Below, piece by piece: positions 6,520 to 7,607 of a stretch of 7,607 bases of DNA. Each line of letters starts with the position of its first letter. The stretch's first letter is position 1. Origin of the DNA: an uncultured Prevotella sp. Lineage in GTDB: Bacteria; Bacteroidota; Bacteroidia; Bacteroidales; Bacteroidaceae. Location of the stretch: assembly GCA_938023885.1 (NCBI GenBank), contig CALJCU010000184.1, positions 1 through 7,607 on the forward strand, written 5' to 3'. The notes under the pieces were generated by a model. It did not search any database and was not told the DNA's origin. It saw only the letters and a list, made by a program, of their open reading frames with translations. Position numbers and translations under genes: made by a program.

Positions 6520-6603
6520 TCAAGGAAGTCCACCGTCACCGTCAAGGGTCACTGTGAGAAAATGTTGCAGTACGACATCAGCTATACGACCATGATCAGT
6601 TAA
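6520..6603 (+). pseudogene. C-terminal tail of an unknown gene
   Basis: From the junction with the methyltransferase fragment, one plus frame reads KSTVTVKGHCEKMLQYDISY followed by TTMIS and a stop at 6601-6603. Alternating beta-strand-like residues suggest the end of a beta-rich protein. There is no start. The stretch could be the last 27 codons of a gene cut at about 6520. I do not recognise the family. The stop lies 32 bp before the recombinase start. Confidence 0.3.
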
Positions 6604-6635
6604 TATATAAAGACAACTTCAAAAGAAAGAACATC

Positions 6636-7439
6636 ATGGTTGACAAATTCAAAGATTTTCTCGTGCAATCAAACATGGCCGAGAACACCATCACAGCGTA
6701 TATCTACGCAGTGAAAGACTTCAAATCTCAGTACAAAGGCGTGACGAAGCAGAACCTGCTGCTCTACAAGGCACATCTCATCGAGACGTTCAAGCCTAAG
6801 ACCGTGAACCTGCGGATTCAGGCTATCAACAAGTATCTGGACTTCATACACAGACCACAGCTGCGCCTAAAATCAGTAAAGGTGCAGCAGCGCACCTATC
6901 TGGAGAACGTCATCAGCAATGCTGACTACACCTTCCTGAAAAACAAGTTGAAGAAGGAGAAGAACCGGGAATGGTACTTCGTGGTACGCTTCCTTGCAGC
7001 AACCGGCGCAAGAGTCAGCGAACTGGTGCAGCTGAAAGTAGAGCATGTAAACGTGGGGTACTATGACCTCTACACCAAGGGTGGCAAGATACGCCGTCTG
7101 TTCATTTCCAAGAAGCTGAGGAATGAAGCGCTGGAATGGCTTGCTGCCGACAAAAGGGAAAGCGGCTATCTGTTTCTCAATCGCTTTGGAGAACGGATAA
7201 CCACTCGCGGCATTGCACAACAACTGAAGAACTTTGCCACGAAATATGACCTGAACACCAAGGTCGTCTATCCTCATTCGTTCCGGCACCGCTATGCCAA
7301 AAACTTTCTGGAGAAGTTCAACGACATATCGCTGCTGGCCGATCTGATGGGGCATGAGAGCATCGAAACCACCCGCATCTATCTGCGCCGCACAGCCACT
7401 GAGCAGCAAGAGATAGTTGACAAAATAATCACATGGTAA
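6636..7439 (+). CDS. Tyrosine-type site-specific recombinase/integrase
   Basis: This complete 267-residue tyrosine recombinase catalyses DNA strand exchange through a phosphotyrosine intermediate. The N-terminal SAM-like core-binding domain spans about residues 1-85 (MVDKFKDFLVQSNMAENTIT). The catalytic domain follows from about 95, with every key residue present: Arg126 in AATGARVSELVQL, the likely beta-hairpin Lys148 in YTKGGKIRRL, His214 and Arg217 in PHSFRHRYAKNF, His240 in LMGHESIETT, and nucleophile Tyr249 in RIYLRR. The length, with no arm-binding domain, fits XerC/D-like recombinases and the small invertases that sit beside phase-variable genes in Bacteroidetes and Firmicutes, rather than the larger integrases of conjugative transposons. 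The ATG at 6636 gives a normal N-terminus. Downstream lies a 50-bp palindrome, and upstream a severed methyltransferase. Its substrate site is unknown. Confidence 0.93.
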   Translation: MVDKFKDFLVQSNMAENTITAYIYAVKDFKSQYKGVTKQNLLLYKAHLIETFKPKTVNLRIQAINKYLDFIHRPQLRLKSVKVQQRTYLENVISNADYTFLKNKLKKEKNREWYFVVRFLAATGARVSELVQLKVEHVNVGYYDLYTKGGKIRRLFISKKLRNEALEWLAADKRESGYLFLNRFGERITTRGIAQQLKNFATKYDLNTKVVYPHSFRHRYAKNFLEKFNDISLLADLMGHESIETTRIYLRRTATEQQEIVDKIITW

Positions 7440-7444
7440 GACTG

Positions 7445-7494
7445 ATAGTCCTTTGCCCGTACAATAATATAATTGTAACAAGGCAAAGGACTAT
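7445..7494. repeat. 50-bp imperfect palindrome just after the recombinase gene (terminator or recombination site)
   Basis: Outer arms ATAGTCCTTTGCC (7445-7457) and GGCAAAGGACTAT (7482-7494) are perfect 13-bp inverted repeats. Inside lie inner arms TACAAT (7460-7465) and ATTGTA (7472-7477) around a 6-bp centre, AATATA. The first arm begins 5 bp after the recombinase stop. It could be a transcription terminator for converging genes, although no T-run follows on the plus strand. Alternatively it could be a recognition site for the neighbouring recombinase, since paired arms around a 6-8 bp spacer are the usual form of such sites. Confidence 0.75.
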
Positions 7495-7512
7495 TGATTG
7501 GCGCAAGATGCT

Positions 7513-7607
7513 TCACCCAGATGTGGCAATGGTTCGTAGTACATTAAAAGCAGACTGTCCGTTTGACTTTTGTCTTTCTTATAGCCCTTTCACTGCCGTT
7601 GTTGTCA
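7513..7607 (-). pseudogene. IS66-like transposase C-terminus, frameshifted, running off the window edge
   Basis: On the minus strand from the window edge, the frame reads DNNGSERAIRKTKVKR, the conserved segment near the end of IS66-family (TnpC) transposases that carries the catalytic Glu (N-x-x-E-R-x-[IL]-R). In this frame it stops at 7544-7546. One base over, the text resumes as QSAFNVLRTIATSG and stops at 7513-7515, resembling the family's next segment (x-AF-x-VLR-[ST]-[IV]). A frameshift, probably with a small deletion between the two blocks, has therefore broken the end of the gene. The remainder lies outside the window. No IS terminal inverted repeat was identified inside it. Confidence 0.5.

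Noticed and set aside
6873..7481. A 202-codon minus-strand frame antisense to the recombinase
   Set aside because: The plus strand carries all tyrosine recombinase catalytic residues; the antisense frame has no recognisable motif.

Overview
The window looks like a chromosomal stretch from a member of the Bacteroidales, most likely Prevotellaceae. This is inferred from three things: a GC-rich housekeeping end in which no gene start depends on a clear Shine-Dalgarno sequence, a textbook Bacteroidetes -7 promoter element (TATCTTTGCA, minus strand, 4541-4550), and protein families typical of that group. No RNA gene or CRISPR array was seen.

Region 1 (1-1241) is a putrescine-forming pair. It holds the C-terminal end of agmatine deiminase and, 11 bp later, a complete N-carbamoylputrescine amidase. 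Together they convert agmatine to N-carbamoylputrescine and then to putrescine. Region 2 (1359-4337) is one large intact gene, a 992-residue fusion of a GlcD-type FAD-linked 2-hydroxyacid oxidase with a GlpC-type iron-sulfur module carrying two CCG domains. A possible stem-loop lies about 100 bp downstream.

Region 3 (about 4400-7607) is very different and reads as a gene graveyard. In order it contains: a short signal-peptide-like ORF with its own promoter on the minus strand; a decayed outer-membrane beta-barrel fragment on the plus strand; an apparently complete small secreted TPR-like protein; a 15-codon gene start that collides with tandem repeats; two different tandem repeats of 23 and 22 bp; a possible transposase remnant; an AT-richer piece with a frameshifted reading frame; a fragment of an Eco57I-type adenine DNA methyltransferase with an intact NPPY motif; a short C-terminal tail of an unknown gene; an intact tyrosine recombinase; a 50-bp imperfect palindrome; and a frameshifted IS66-like transposase C-terminus at the edge.

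The only intact genes in region 3 are the TPR-like protein and the tyrosine recombinase. I did not find a complete new multi-gene system. The most suggestive signals are the intact recombinase beside a severed methyltransferase gene and a palindrome, which could be the trace of a phase-variable or mobile restriction-modification locus, and the related tandem repeats at the edge of the decayed DNA.
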